This document shows, in pieces, positions 43,038-52,536 of a DNA stretch of 64,000 nucleotides. This DNA comes from JBCCMA01 sp045107005 (GTDB lineage Bacteria > Pseudomonadota > Gammaproteobacteria > Steroidobacterales > JBCCMA01). The notes under the pieces are model-generated. The model made no database searches and was not told the DNA's origin. It worked only from the letters and a program-made list of their open reading frames with translations. The position numbers were made by a program, and so were the translations under genes. The stretch's first letter is position 1, and every line of letters starts with the position of its first letter. The stretch covers positions 1 through 64,000 of the forward strand of contig JBGCFP010000018.1 in assembly GCA_045107005.1 (NCBI GenBank), given 5' to 3'.

Positions 43038-44732
43038 CTACAGAATACCCGGCAGCTTCAGGCCTTTGTCACGGGCTGTGCTCAGCGCCTTTGCGTAGCC
43101 GGCGTCCGCGTGACGCATGACGCCAGTCGCCGGATCGTTCCACAACACGCGACCGATTCTGGCGTCCGCCTCGTCGGTCCCGTCGCACACAATGACCACG
43201 CCGGAGTGCTGCGAGTAACCCATGCCCACACCACCGCCGTGGTGCAGCGACACCCAGGTCGCACCGCCTGCGGTATTGAGCATGGCGTTGAGCAACGGCC
43301 AGTCGGAGACCGCATCGGAGCCGTCGCGCATCGCCTCGGTTTCGCGATTTGGGCTCGCCACCGAACCGGCGTCCAGATGATCGCGTCCGATCACGACCGG
43401 CGCCTTGAGCTCACCCTTGCGCACCATCTCGTTGAACGCCAGACCGAGGCGATGACGATCGCCAAGACCCACCCAGCAAATGCGCGCCGGCAAGCCCTGA
43501 AACGCGATACGCTCGCGGGCCATGTCCAGCCAGTTGTGCAGATGCTTGTCGTCGGGCATCAGCTCGCGCACTTTCTGATCGGTGCGATAAATGTCCTCCG
43601 GGTCGCCAGACAGTGCCACCCAGCGAAACGGCCCTTTGCCCTCGCAGAACAGCGGTCGAATGTAGGCCGGTACAAAACCCGGAAAATCGAACGCGTTGCG
43701 CACCCCTTCGTCCTTGGCTTGCTGACGAATGTTGTTGCCGTAATCCACCGCGATCACGCCGGCATCCTGCATCGCCAGCATGGCTTCGACGTGACGCGCC
43801 ATGGACGTGCGCGCGGCGCCTGCCACTTGATCCGGTGCCGATGACGCACGCTCGCGCCAGGTCTGAACATCCCAACCCACCGGCAAATACCCGTTGATCG
43901 GATCGTGGGCGGAGGTTTGATCGGTGACAACATCGGGCAGCTGGCCGTGCTCAAGGATTTGCGGCAGCAGGTCAGCCGCATTCCCACACAACGCAACCGA
44001 GATGGCTTTGCCGTTATCGGTGGCCTCCTGGACCATGCCGAGCGCTTCTTGCAAAGACTGGGCCTTCACATCGACGTAGCGCGTGCGCAGTCGAAAATCG
44101 ATGCGCGTCTCATCGCACTCGATGGCAAGCATAGAGTAACCCGCCATGGTGGCGGCCAGCGGTTGCGCGCCGCCCATACCACCCAAACCTGCCGTGAGAA
44201 TCCAGCGACCCTTGGCGACGCCACCGAAATGCTGGCGCGCCATTTCCACAAACGTTTCGTACGTGCCCTGCACGATGCCCTGGCTGCCGATGTAGATCCA
44301 CGAGCCAGCCGTCATCTGGCCGTACATCATCAAACCTTTTGCATCGAGCTCGTTGAAGTGCTCCCAACTCGCCCACTGCGGCACGAGATTGGAATTGGCG
44401 ATGAGGACGCGCGGTGCGTTTTCATGGGTCTTGAACACACCCACCGGTTTGCCCGACTGCACCAGAAGCGATTCATCGAGTTCGAGCTTTTGCAACGCGT
44501 CGCAGATTTGCTCGAAGCAGTCCCAGTTGCGCGCAGCACGACCAATGCCGCCGTAGACCACCAGATCGTCGGGTCGTTCGGCAACCTCAGGGTCGAGGTT
44601 GTTCATCAACATGCGCAGAGCGGCTTCGCTTTGCCAGTTTTTACAGCTCAACGTCGTGCCGTGCGCCGCTCGCACAACGCGCGGTTTGGCGGTGACATGT
44701 TGGTCGCGTGGAAAAGGGGTTGCGGTTGCCAT
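43038..44732 (-). CDS. hutU: Urocanate hydratase
   Basis: This 564-residue NAD-dependent enzyme turns urocanate into imidazolonepropionate, the second step of histidine breakdown. The family marks are CKNWQSEAALRMLMNNLD, VYGGIGRAARNW, the NAD loop GLGGMGGAQPLA, and VSLHHGGGVGMGYSQHSG. A GAGGCAGCT site precedes ATG 44732. It is the last gene of the minus-strand transcript hutI-hutC-hutU. Confidence 0.97.
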   Translation of the reverse strand: MATATPFPRDQHVTAKPRVVRAAHGTTLSCKNWQSEAALRMLMNNLDPEVAERPDDLVVYGGIGRAARNWDCFEQICDALQKLELDESLLVQSGKPVGVFKTHENAPRVLIANSNLVPQWASWEHFNELDAKGLMMYGQMTAGSWIYIGSQGIVQGTYETFVEMARQHFGGVAKGRWILTAGLGGMGGAQPLAATMAGYSMLAIECDETRIDFRLRTRYVDVKAQSLQEALGMVQEATDNGKAISVALCGNAADLLPQILEHGQLPDVVTDQTSAHDPINGYLPVGWDVQTWRERASSAPDQVAGAARTSMARHVEAMLAMQDAGVIAVDYGNNIRQQAKDEGVRNAFDFPGFVPAYIRPLFCEGKGPFRWVALSGDPEDIYRTDQKVRELMPDDKHLHNWLDMARERIAFQGLPARICWVGLGDRHRLGLAFNEMVRKGELKAPVVIGRDHLDAGSVASPNRETEAMRDGSDAVSDWPLLNAMLNTAGGATWVSLHHGGGVGMGYSQHSGVVIVCDGTDEADARIGRVLWNDPATGVMRHADAGYAKALSTARDKGLKLPGIL

Positions 44733-44745
44733 AGCTGCCTCGCAG

Positions 44746-45486
44746 TTAGTCAGTGGAGTAGCGCGCGACCAGATCGTAGCGACTACCGGGATAAGTGAGG
44801 GCCACGTGCGTCACCACGCGACCGTCGATAAACGTTCGCCGGGTCAATCGCAGACACGGCTCGTCGCGTTCGATCTGCAGACGTTTGGCGAGCGCCGCGT
44901 CGGGCGTCACGGCCTGCACACGATGCTCCATTTCGTCGGGACGAAAGCGCTTCATCAGATACGCCGTCGGGGTCACGACGGCGAAATCCTGGTCCAGAAA
45001 TTTTGGTGCCAGCGCCGGGTTAACCACGCGGTCTTCGACCTGGATCGGTACGTCGTTGTCGAAATGCACGAGCACAGCGCGAAACACCTCGGCGCCCGCT
45101 GCCAGTTCCAGCTGCTCCGCCAGCGCCCGCGACGCGCTCTCGAGACGCAGTCGCACGACGTGTGCGCGATGGGACCGCCCGCGCTGCTCAATTTCCTGTG
45201 CGATGTCCTTGAGTTCGATCAGACTCGCGTGCGCCACCGGCGCTGCGACAAACGTACCGACACCGTGCACACGCTCCACGTGACCTTCCTGCTGCAGTTC
45301 TCGCAGCGCCCGGTTCACCGTCATACGGCTAACGCCCAGCCGATCGACCCACTCATTTTCCGACGGCAGTCGACGTCCGGCCGACCAGTGGCCGGCACGA
45401 ATACGCTGACGCACCAGATCTTTTATTTGTTGATACTTTGGCCGCGCGTCGTTGGACACCAGGCTCAAATCCAGCCGTGAGCTCAT
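44746..45486 (-). CDS. hutC: Histidine utilisation repressor HutC (GntR family)
   Basis: This 246-residue repressor has an N-terminal GntR winged helix (about 15-75; RLPSENEWVDRLGVSRMTVNRALRELQ in two parts) and a C-terminal UTRA domain (about 90-240), which binds urocanate in HutC. It should shut off hut genes until histidine is available. ATG 45486 overlaps the hutI stop (ATGA). A candidate operator is at 46707-46720, between hutI and hutF. hutU follows 13 bases later. Confidence 0.95.
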   Translation of the reverse strand: MSSRLDLSLVSNDARPKYQQIKDLVRQRIRAGHWSAGRRLPSENEWVDRLGVSRMTVNRALRELQQEGHVERVHGVGTFVAAPVAHASLIELKDIAQEIEQRGRSHRAHVVRLRLESASRALAEQLELAAGAEVFRAVLVHFDNDVPIQVEDRVVNPALAPKFLDQDFAVVTPTAYLMKRFRPDEMEHRVQAVTPDAALAKRLQIERDEPCLRLTRRTFIDGRVVTHVALTYPGSRYDLVARYSTD

Positions 45487-46703
45487 CGCAACTGCCCTTT
45501 CCACATCACCGCTCTGCACGGATTGCCGCCCACGCGATAACTCAGCTCAGCCGGTGAGTGCACGTCCCACAGCACAAGGTCAGCGCGTTTGCCCACTTTG
45601 ATGCTGCCCACGTCATGCGCACAACCGAGCGCAGCGGCTGCGTTGCGCGTCACGCCGAGCAGAGCTTCAAGCGGGGTTAACTGAAACAACGTGCACCCCA
45701 TACTCAGCATAAGCAGCAGTGACGTGACCGGCGAGGTGCCAGGATTGCAATCGGTGGCCAGCGCCATGCGCACACCCTGAGCGCGCAGCGCGGCCACTGG
45801 CGGGCGCTGCGTCTCGCGCAAACAGTAGAAAGCACCTGGCAACAATACGGCGGTCGTGTCATTGGCCGCTAACGCAGGCACGTCACGTTCGGACAGAAAC
45901 TCCAGATGATCCACCGATAGCGCGCCACGACCAGCCGCCATGGAAGCACCGCCAAGATCCGACAACTGCTCGGCGTGCAATCGTAAGGCCAAGCCGTGCT
46001 TCGTCGCGGCGTCATACAATCGTGCCACCTGATCGCACGAAAACCCGATGCCCTCGCAATAGGCATCCACCGCGTCGGCCAAACCCTCTGCCGCCACCGC
46101 CGGCAACATGTCCGAGCAGACATGATCAATGTAACCGTCCGGATCGCCCTTGAATTCCGGCGGCAACGCGTGCGCGCCGAGAAACGACGTGTGCACCGAC
46201 ACGCCACGCTCACCAAGGCGTCGCGCCACGCGCAGCATTTTGCATTCGCTCTCGGTGGTCAGGCCGTAGCCCGACTTGATTTCCACGGTCGTCACCCCTT
46301 CGCGCAGCAACGCGTCGAGACGTTGCGCTGACTGCACGTACAGCGCGTCGTCAGACGCGGCGCGTGTCGAGCGCACCGTTGACGCTATGCCGCCGCCGGC
46401 CCGGGCAATGGCCGCGTAGCTTTCGCCATTCAATCGACGCTCAAATTCGTCGGCCCGCGTACCGGCGTAAACCAGGTGGGTGTGGCAATCAATCAGGCCG
46501 GGGGTCACCAGTGCACCCCCGCAGTCCAGAGAACTGCGCGCTGGCGGCGCCGACACCGCTTTGCCTACCCACGCAATGCGCTCGCCACGTACGCCGACGG
46601 CTCCGTGGTTGATCAAGCCATAACCACCCGTGTCGTCGAGTGTTGCGACGGTGGCGTTGGTCCAGAGATAGTCTAAGGGCTGTTCAGTCACGGGTGGTTG
46701 CAT
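45483..46703 (-). CDS. hutI: Imidazolonepropionase
   Basis: This 406-residue zinc amidohydrolase opens the imidazolone ring to give formimidoylglutamate. It has the zinc motif DCHTHLVYAGTRADEFE, the KSGYGLTTE motif and LHAEQLSDLGG with a later ATDCNPGTSP. ATG 46703 is close to the operator at 46707, so the message may be leaderless or start a little upstream; no clear ribosome site is seen. It leads the minus-strand hut transcript. Confidence 0.96.
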   Translation of the reverse strand: MQPPVTEQPLDYLWTNATVATLDDTGGYGLINHGAVGVRGERIAWVGKAVSAPPARSSLDCGGALVTPGLIDCHTHLVYAGTRADEFERRLNGESYAAIARAGGGIASTVRSTRAASDDALYVQSAQRLDALLREGVTTVEIKSGYGLTTESECKMLRVARRLGERGVSVHTSFLGAHALPPEFKGDPDGYIDHVCSDMLPAVAAEGLADAVDAYCEGIGFSCDQVARLYDAATKHGLALRLHAEQLSDLGGASMAAGRGALSVDHLEFLSERDVPALAANDTTAVLLPGAFYCLRETQRPPVAALRAQGVRMALATDCNPGTSPVTSLLLMLSMGCTLFQLTPLEALLGVTRNAAAALGCAHDVGSIKVGKRADLVLWDVHSPAELSYRVGGNPCRAVMWKGQLR

Positions 46704-46706
46704 GCA

Positions 46707-46720
46707 CAGGTCTATACAAG
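46707..46720 (-). promoter_or_regulatory. Candidate HutC operator
   Basis: On the plus strand this reads CAGGTCTATACAAG. The right half TATACAAG is exact to the CTTGTATATACAAG-type HutC site known from other bacteria, and the left half matches in part. It sits between the divergent hutI and hutF genes. Confidence 0.5.
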
Positions 46721-46776
46721 TACATTTATGCTATCAAATCTTCTGGCAAACCGAAACCGCACACTGAGCCACCCTG

Positions 46777-48159
46777 ATGATCCACCCGGTTCCTGCAGCA
46801 CATTTCTTTGAGCGAGCCCTAGTTGATGGCGAGGTGTGCCATAACGTACGCCTGCTCGTGAATCCGTCCGGGTTCATCGACAGCGTGAATGCCAATCAGA
46901 CCGCGCACGCCGACGATCGCCGGCACGCCGCCGGTCTGGCCGGCATGCCCAACACCCACAGTCACGCGCACCAGTATGCGCTGGCCGGTCGCACCGAGCG
47001 AGCCAGCGAGCAAGACGATAATTTCTGGAGCTGGCGTACGGCCATGTATCGCTTCGTGGCGCGCATGGAGCCGGAGCAGTTACAAGCGGTCGCGGCGCAG
47101 CTCTACGTCGATCTGCTCAAGGGCGGCTATACCAGCGTCGGCGAATTTCACTACGTGCATCACGATCGCGACGGCGCGCCGTTCAGCGACATCGCCCTGA
47201 TGTCCGAGCAGCTACTCGCAGCCGCACAGGCGGCAGGCATTGGTATCACCGTATTGCCGGTGCTGTATCGCTACGGAGACTTCGCCAAGAGTGCGCCGAG
47301 CCGCGAGCAACGCCGCTTTATTAACGATCCGGAATCTTACCTGCGCATCGTCTCAGCGCTTGGCACCGCGGTGCGCGATGAGCCGCTGCAAAGCGTCGGC
47401 CTCGCGCCGCATTCGTTACGCGCGGTCAGCCCCGAGCTTCTGGCCGAAGTATTGGCGGGCTCGCCGCTGGGCGATGATGCGCCTGTGCACATTCACGTCG
47501 CGGAGCAGACGCGGGAAGTCGCCGACGCGCGGCGAGTGTTGAAAAAGGCACCCGTCGAATTTCTGCTGGACAACTTCGACGTGGACCGTCGCTGGTGTCT
47601 GATACACGCCACGCATATGAGCGCCGACGAAACCGAGCGCCTGGCACAGTCCGGCGCGGTCGCGGGCATCTGCCCAACGACCGAAGCCAATCTGGGCGAC
47701 GGACTGTTTCCCACGCATCGCTACTGCACGCACGGCGGCCAGCTCGCCGTGGGCTCGGACAGTAACGTCGCAACCGATGCGGTCGGCGAACTGCGCCTGC
47801 TCGAATACGTGCAGCGTCTCAAGCGCCGTGAACGCAACGTGCTGGCGGGGCGCCCTGGCGCCAGCACCGGCGAGCAGCTGCTGACCCGCGCCCAGGTTGG
47901 TGGTGCGCAAGCGCTCGGCCAGGCGGTCGGCAGTCTGAGTGCCGGCCGGCGGGCTGATTTCGTCACCCTCAATACTGACGATCCCATGTTGATCGCCCGC
48001 GAACAGGACGTGTTCGATGCTTACGTTTTTGCCGCTGGCGCTCGCGCCGTGCGCGATGTCTATGTGGCCGGTCAGCAGGTGATCGATCAAGGTCACCACG
48101 CAAAAGAAGACGAGATACTGCGGGCCTTTCGCGCCGCACTGGAAACCGCTACGCCATGA
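46777..48159 (+). CDS. hutF: Formimidoylglutamate deiminase
   Basis: This 460-residue zinc amidohydrolase converts formimidoylglutamate to N-formylglutamate and ammonia. Motifs: GMPNTHSHAHQYALAGRTE (zinc histidines), GEFHYVHHDRDG, VHIHVAEQTREV and LIHATHMSADE. The presence of HutF means the pathway runs through formylglutamate and HutG, not through formimidoylglutamase. Its ATG lies on the plus strand, diverging from hutI, and its stop overlaps the hutH ATG. Confidence 0.95.
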   Translation: MIHPVPAAHFFERALVDGEVCHNVRLLVNPSGFIDSVNANQTAHADDRRHAAGLAGMPNTHSHAHQYALAGRTERASEQDDNFWSWRTAMYRFVARMEPEQLQAVAAQLYVDLLKGGYTSVGEFHYVHHDRDGAPFSDIALMSEQLLAAAQAAGIGITVLPVLYRYGDFAKSAPSREQRRFINDPESYLRIVSALGTAVRDEPLQSVGLAPHSLRAVSPELLAEVLAGSPLGDDAPVHIHVAEQTREVADARRVLKKAPVEFLLDNFDVDRRWCLIHATHMSADETERLAQSGAVAGICPTTEANLGDGLFPTHRYCTHGGQLAVGSDSNVATDAVGELRLLEYVQRLKRRERNVLAGRPGASTGEQLLTRAQVGGAQALGQAVGSLSAGRRADFVTLNTDDPMLIAREQDVFDAYVFAAGARAVRDVYVAGQQVIDQGHHAKEDEILRAFRAALETATP

Positions 48160-49682
48160 AACCCTCACTCACCCTGACACCTGGAACGCTAACGCTCGAT
48201 CAGCTGCGTCGCGCATTTTTTTCACCCCATCAGATTGAGCTTGATCACGACGTTGGCGCCGCCATTGATCGCGGTCGGGCCACGGTTGATGCGGTCATCG
48301 AACGCGACGAAGTCACCTACGGCATCAACACCGGCTTCGGACGCCTTGCTCAAAAGACCATCGAGACAGCGCGCCTCAGTGAGCTACAGCGCAACCTTAT
48401 TCTGTCTCACGGCACCGGCGTCGGGCCGCTGCTCGATGACGCCACCGTGCGCATGATCTTGCTACTGAAGATCAATGCTCTGGCGCGCGGCTATTCGGGC
48501 GTGCGCAAGCGCCTGGTCAACGCACTGGTCACGTTGCACAACCGGCAGCTCTACCCGGCCATCCCGTGCAAGGGCTCCGTCGGCGCGTCAGGCGATCTGG
48601 CACCGTTGGCACACATGAGCTTGCCGCTAATGGGTCTTGGCGAGGTGCGCCACAACGGCGTGCTTCAGGACAGCGCGACGGCACTGGGCGAAGTGGGACT
48701 CAACCCGCTCGAACTGAAAGCCAAAGAAGGTCTGGCGTTGCTTAACGGCACGCAAGTCTCGACCGCGCTGGCGTTGCGCGGACTGTTTGATGCCGAGCGC
48801 AACGTCAACGCGGCGATGATCACTGGCGCCATGACGGTCGAAGCCGCGCTCGGCAGCCGCACTCCGTTTGACGCCGACATCAGCGCGCTGCGTGGCCAGG
48901 CAGGTCAGATTGAAGCCGCACGAATCTACCGGCTGCTGCTCGAAGACAGTCAGATTGGTCTCTCGCACGAGCACTGCGACCGAGTGCAGGACCCTTACTC
49001 GCTGCGCTGCCAGCCGCAGGTGATGGGCGCGTGCCTCGATCAAATGCGCCACGCGGCCAAGGTGTTGACGGTCGAAGCCAACGCGGTGTCTGACAATCCT
49101 CTGGTACTGCCGGACCGCGATGTGGTGCTGTCGGGCGGCAATTTTCACGCCGAACCCGTCGCGCTGGTGGCGGACAATCTGGCGCTCGCCATCGCCGAGA
49201 CCGGCGCGCTGTCAGAGCGTCGGATGGCGCTGCTGATCGATTCGAGCTTGAGTCAGCTGCCGCCGTTTCTGGTCGAAGATGCCGGCGTGAACTCGGGGTT
49301 CATGATCGCGCAGGTTACCGCTGCCGCGCTCGCCAGCGAAAACAAATCGCTGGCGCATCCCGCCAGTGTGGACAGCTTGCCCACGTCGGCCAATCAGGAA
49401 GATCACGTGTCGATGGCGACGTTTGCCGCGCGGCGCTTGAGCGACATGAACGAGAACACGCGTTATGTGCTGGCCGTTGAACTGCTGGCCGCCGCCCAGA
49501 GCATCGACTTGCGTCGACCGCTGCGCTCGAATCCCATCATCGAGGGCGCGCACGAGGCGGTGCGGACGGTCGTCGCAAAGTGGGAACAGGATCGCTACTT
49601 CCAACCCGATCTGGAAGCCGTCGCCGCACTGATCGGCGACGGTGTGTTTGGCACCTGGGTTAACGACTTCATCGGTCAATGA
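48156..49682 (+). CDS. hutH: Histidine ammonia-lyase
   Basis: This 508-residue enzyme removes ammonia from histidine to give urocanate, the first step and source of the HutC inducer. The autocatalytic MIO cofactor forms from Ala144-Ser145-Gly146 in CKGSVGASGDLAPL. Other family marks are YGINTGFG and GGNFHAEPVA. It overlaps hutF (ATGA) and hutG (ATGA), so hutF-hutH-hutG are translated together. Confidence 0.97.
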   Translation: MKPSLTLTPGTLTLDQLRRAFFSPHQIELDHDVGAAIDRGRATVDAVIERDEVTYGINTGFGRLAQKTIETARLSELQRNLILSHGTGVGPLLDDATVRMILLLKINALARGYSGVRKRLVNALVTLHNRQLYPAIPCKGSVGASGDLAPLAHMSLPLMGLGEVRHNGVLQDSATALGEVGLNPLELKAKEGLALLNGTQVSTALALRGLFDAERNVNAAMITGAMTVEAALGSRTPFDADISALRGQAGQIEAARIYRLLLEDSQIGLSHEHCDRVQDPYSLRCQPQVMGACLDQMRHAAKVLTVEANAVSDNPLVLPDRDVVLSGGNFHAEPVALVADNLALAIAETGALSERRMALLIDSSLSQLPPFLVEDAGVNSGFMIAQVTAAALASENKSLAHPASVDSLPTSANQEDHVSMATFAARRLSDMNENTRYVLAVELLAAAQSIDLRRPLRSNPIIEGAHEAVRTVVAKWEQDRYFQPDLEAVAALIGDGVFGTWVNDFIGQ

Positions 49683-50458
49683 GCTTCACGCTGACGCGCG
49701 GCCACGTACCGCTGCTAATCAGCTTTCCACACAGTGGCACCCACTTGCCGGCGTCGATCGCCTCAACCATGACCGATCACGCGCGAACGGTCCCGGACAC
49801 AGATTGGCACGTGCCCGCGCTGTACGCGTTTGCACGTTCGCTGGGCGCGTGGACACTCGAAGCTCACCTCAGTCGCTACGTGATCGATCTCAATCGCGAC
49901 CCAACGGACACCAATCTGTATCCGGGGCAATCCACGACGTCGCTGTGTCCGGTCGACACGTTCGAGCATCAGCCGGTGTATCAGACGGGGCGCGAACCGA
50001 CCACCAACGACATCGAACAGCGCGTCACCGCTTACTGGCAGCCCTACCATTCGACGCTGGACAACTCGCTTAACCAACTCAAGCGCGAGCACGGCTATGC
50101 CGTGCTTTACGACGCGCACTCCATCCGCTCACAGGTACCCCGTTTTTTCGACGGCACGCTCAGCGATTTGAATCTCGGCACCGCACGCGGTGCCAGCTGT
50201 GGCAAGGAGCGACGAGATGGCGCGGTACGCCTTCTCGAGCAGGGCCACTGGAGTGCCGTCGTTGATCAACGTTTTGTCGGCGGCTACATCACGCGACACT
50301 ACGGTGATCCGGCCAACAACGTGCACGCCGTACAAATGGAAATCGCCCAGAGTGCGTACATGAGCGAGGACAGTGATCGCGCACTGCAGCCGCTCAAGGC
50401 CCGGGCGCTGAGCGCGCAGTTGCAAAGGCTGTGCGAGTTCCTGCTGCAACCACGCTGA
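49679..50458 (+). CDS. hutG: N-formylglutamate deformylase
   Basis: This 259-residue enzyme splits N-formylglutamate into glutamate and formate. It has the FGase marks LISFPHSGTHLPA, the DTDWHVPALYAFA metal/substrate segment and AHSIRSQVPRFFDG. This HutG differs from the arginase-like formimidoylglutamase of the short pathway. It is the last gene of the plus-strand hut transcript; the terminator is at 50669-50694. Confidence 0.94.
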   Translation: MSFTLTRGHVPLLISFPHSGTHLPASIASTMTDHARTVPDTDWHVPALYAFARSLGAWTLEAHLSRYVIDLNRDPTDTNLYPGQSTTSLCPVDTFEHQPVYQTGREPTTNDIEQRVTAYWQPYHSTLDNSLNQLKREHGYAVLYDAHSIRSQVPRFFDGTLSDLNLGTARGASCGKERRDGAVRLLEQGHWSAVVDQRFVGGYITRHYGDPANNVHAVQMEIAQSAYMSEDSDRALQPLKARALSAQLQRLCEFLLQPR

Positions 50459-50786
50459 GCGGCGCGCCCGGCCCTCGGTCAATCCCGATGAGGGGATGGA
50501 CGGCAAAGTATCGCTGTAGAGAGTGCGGGCGACAGTCTCAAGGATGAAACAGCGCACACGGATGTGCTTCGCAATAGCAAAGAAATCAGTGGTTTGGAAT
50601 CATAAGACGGTCACATTGCACTAAATAATCTTGACCGCAGGATCTGTCTTAATTCCAGACCTTGACCGAAGGCGCCCTCGCGGCGCCTTTTTTTGTTGCA
50701 CTGCGTGAGGGGATTTCGGCGCCGTTGGCGCTTACAGACCGACTGACCACAACGTGGCCGATTTTAGAACCCGCTCAGGAGCGACC
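50459..50786 (+). other. Hut 3' region with possible small RNA
   Basis: This 328-base region holds no coding frame that I can support. About 210 bases lie between hutG and the strong terminator at 50669-50694, long for a simple 3' end, so it may be a stable 3' untranslated RNA. I found no good promoter in it, and it does not match a known RNA family that I know. The rest, to 50786, carries the CAGGAG ribosome site of the small gene. Confidence 0.35.
50669..50694 (+). terminator. Strong intrinsic terminator after hut
   Basis: AAGGCGCC (50669-50676) pairs with GGCGCCTT (50682-50689), with a 5-base loop and a run of seven T (50688-50694). It would end the hutF-hutH-hutG transcript. Confidence 0.88.
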
Positions 50787-51044
50787 GTGATTCACTTTTT
50801 ACGCGACAAAAACAACGTATCCGCAGCCAGTCGCTGGCGTCGCCAGCCGATCTACGCGGCCACTCGTCTACGCTGTGCCGTGGCCATGTTCGTACTGGCC
50901 ATCGCCGTGGTTCTGTCGGCACTGCCATCGTTTGCGCGGCAAGCCGGCTGCACCGCGCCTGAGAGCCTCGAATCCGGTAGCCGTGTCGAGGCACCGTTGT
51001 TCGCGCGCAGTTTGTGCAAGGAAATCGCACACGCCAGCTCCTGA
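50787..51044 (+). CDS. Small protein with one membrane helix
   Basis: This 85-residue protein has a basic N-terminal region (about 1-30), one hydrophobic helix (about 31-49, VAMFVLAIAVVLSALPSFA) and a short tail with two cysteines, in AGCTAPES and SLCKEI. It might be exported, with the helix acting as a long signal peptide, or a small membrane protein. GTG 50787 is chosen because of a perfect CAGGAG site six bases before it. No homology is recognised. Confidence 0.5.
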   Translation: MIHFLRDKNNVSAASRWRRQPIYAATRLRCAVAMFVLAIAVVLSALPSFARQAGCTAPESLESGSRVEAPLFARSLCKEIAHASS

Positions 51045-51099
51045 CACTCTTCGGCTAACCACTTCTCGCCATTTGCCGCCGGATAGTTAAACTAGGGGC

Positions 51100-51573
51100 A
51101 TGGCAACAACACAACCGCGCGTAATCACGCCCGGACCGGAACACCGGACCGGCCTGCTTGAGCTTCTGCCCAGACTCGCCGCCTTCGATCTCCCGGAACG
51201 ACGCAGTCCCAAGGACCTGTGGCAAGGCGATGCGGAGCTTTTGGAGAACTGGTACGCGGGCAAGGAACCGCTGCTGCACGTGCGCTGTGTGGTGGACAGC
51301 GACAACCAAATCGCCGGCCTCGCGCTCTTTTCGTTACGCGACGAATTAATGAGTGGCGCGCCGAGCGCCCATCTGGAAGCCCTCGCGGTCAGCGCTGAGC
51401 ACGAAGGGCAAGGCGTGGCCAGTGCTCTTCTCAATGCGTGTCACGACCGGGCGCGCGAGCTTGGCGCGTTGTCCATGTCGCTGCACGTATTCAACACCAA
51501 CAAACGGGCGCAGGCACTGTACGCGCACAAAGGCTACGAACCAGAACTGCAGCGCTGCATCAAGTGGCTATAG
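51100..51573 (+). CDS. GNAT-family N-acetyltransferase
   Basis: This 157-residue protein has a GNAT core in its second half: LEALAVSAEHEGQGVASALLNACHDRA contains the acetyl-CoA loop (the QGVASAL variant of RxxGxG), and SMSLHVFNTNKRAQALYAHKGYEPE gives the C-terminal strand. The substrate is unknown. It lies just before the CsaA-like gene, with 10 bases between, so the two could be cotranscribed. Confidence 0.86.
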   Translation: MATTQPRVITPGPEHRTGLLELLPRLAAFDLPERRSPKDLWQGDAELLENWYAGKEPLLHVRCVVDSDNQIAGLALFSLRDELMSGAPSAHLEALAVSAEHEGQGVASALLNACHDRARELGALSMSLHVFNTNKRAQALYAHKGYEPELQRCIKWL

Positions 51574-51583
51574 GATTCAAACA

Positions 51584-51922
51584 TTGAACACCATCGACTG
51601 GGACGATTTTGCCAAAGTGCAGCTGTGCGCCGGCACGATCATCGAAGCGGAAGTTTTCGCACAAGCCCGACGGCCCGCGATAAAAATGCGCATCGATTTT
51701 GGTGACGATATCGGCGTGCGCAAGTCGTCGGCGCAGATCACCGATCACTATGCACCTGAGACGCTGGTGGGCCGCCAAATCATCGCGGTGGTCAATTTTC
51801 CACCCAAGCAAATCGGACCGATGATGTCCGAGTGTCTCGTCACCGGATTAGTGGAGGAGAACGGCGCCGTGGTTCTGGCCGTCCCTGACCAACCCGTTGC
51901 CAACGGAGTGCGTCTGGGATGA
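51584..51922 (+). CDS. CsaA-like tRNA-binding-domain protein
   Basis: This 112-residue protein has the EMAP-II/CsaA OB fold: DFAKVQLCAGTIIEAEVFAQARRPAIKMRIDFGDDIG in short pieces, then SSAQITDHY and GRQIIAVVNFPPKQIGPMMSECL. CsaA proteins are small export-linked chaperones or RNA-binding proteins in some bacteria. The only start matching the conserved N terminus is TTG at 51584, with AGGA in front. Its stop overlaps the pqiA-like ATG. Confidence 0.9.
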   Translation: MNTIDWDDFAKVQLCAGTIIEAEVFAQARRPAIKMRIDFGDDIGVRKSSAQITDHYAPETLVGRQIIAVVNFPPKQIGPMMSECLVTGLVEENGAVVLAVPDQPVANGVRLG

Positions 51923-52536
51923 ATCGACGGATACTCGCACTGGCGGTACTGGCACTGGCCTACGTGGCACTGATTCCCGGTATCGCGTTGCCGGTCATCG
52001 ACATGTCTGGCGCGCTCGAAAAAAAGGAAGTGGCGGAACTAGGCAAGAAGCTCATCAACGAAGAGGGCAGCGGCCTCGCCATGTTTGGCGGCATCGCCAA
52101 TAAATTGATCGACGGGCTGAACACCGAGGGCCAGATCGAAGTCTATCGCCAGAAGCGCAGCATCCTGAACACGGTGACCGAGCTGGGTCGCAACGGTCAT
52201 TTGCTGGTCGCGTTTCTGGTGGCGCTGTTCAGCATTGTTGTGCCGGTCGCGAAAGGGGGCTTGCTGGTTTACGCCAACGTCGGTCCGTTCGATGCACAGC
52301 GACAGCAGGCTTCGCGTTTTGCCAATGCGATCAGCAAGTGGTCAATGGCCGACGTCTTTGTGATCGCCATCTTCATCGCATTCCTGGCCATTCGTGCGAC
52401 ACAGAATTCAGGCGAGATCGTGCGCTTCGACGCAACCTTTGGCGCCGGGTTTTACTTCTTTCTCGCCTACTGCCTATTGTCCATTGCCGCGTCGCAGTTG
52501 TTGCCGGAGCGGCAGGCCCGAGCGCACGCTGAGTGA
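51919..52536 (+). CDS. Paraquat-inducible protein A family membrane protein
   Basis: This 205-residue protein has about four membrane helices. It fits the PqiA family, with LIPGIALPVIDMSG after helix 1, VAKGGLLVYANVGP, and ISKWSMADVFVIAIFIAFLA, though it lacks the duplicated PqiA arrangement and zinc-ribbon. PqiA proteins act with MCE proteins in envelope lipid transport, but no MCE gene is beside it. It overlaps both neighbours by four bases. Confidence 0.82.
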   Translation: MNRRILALAVLALAYVALIPGIALPVIDMSGALEKKEVAELGKKLINEEGSGLAMFGGIANKLIDGLNTEGQIEVYRQKRSILNTVTELGRNGHLLVAFLVALFSIVVPVAKGGLLVYANVGPFDAQRQQASRFANAISKWSMADVFVIAIFIAFLAIRATQNSGEIVRFDATFGAGFYFFLAYCLLSIAASQLLPERQARAHAE

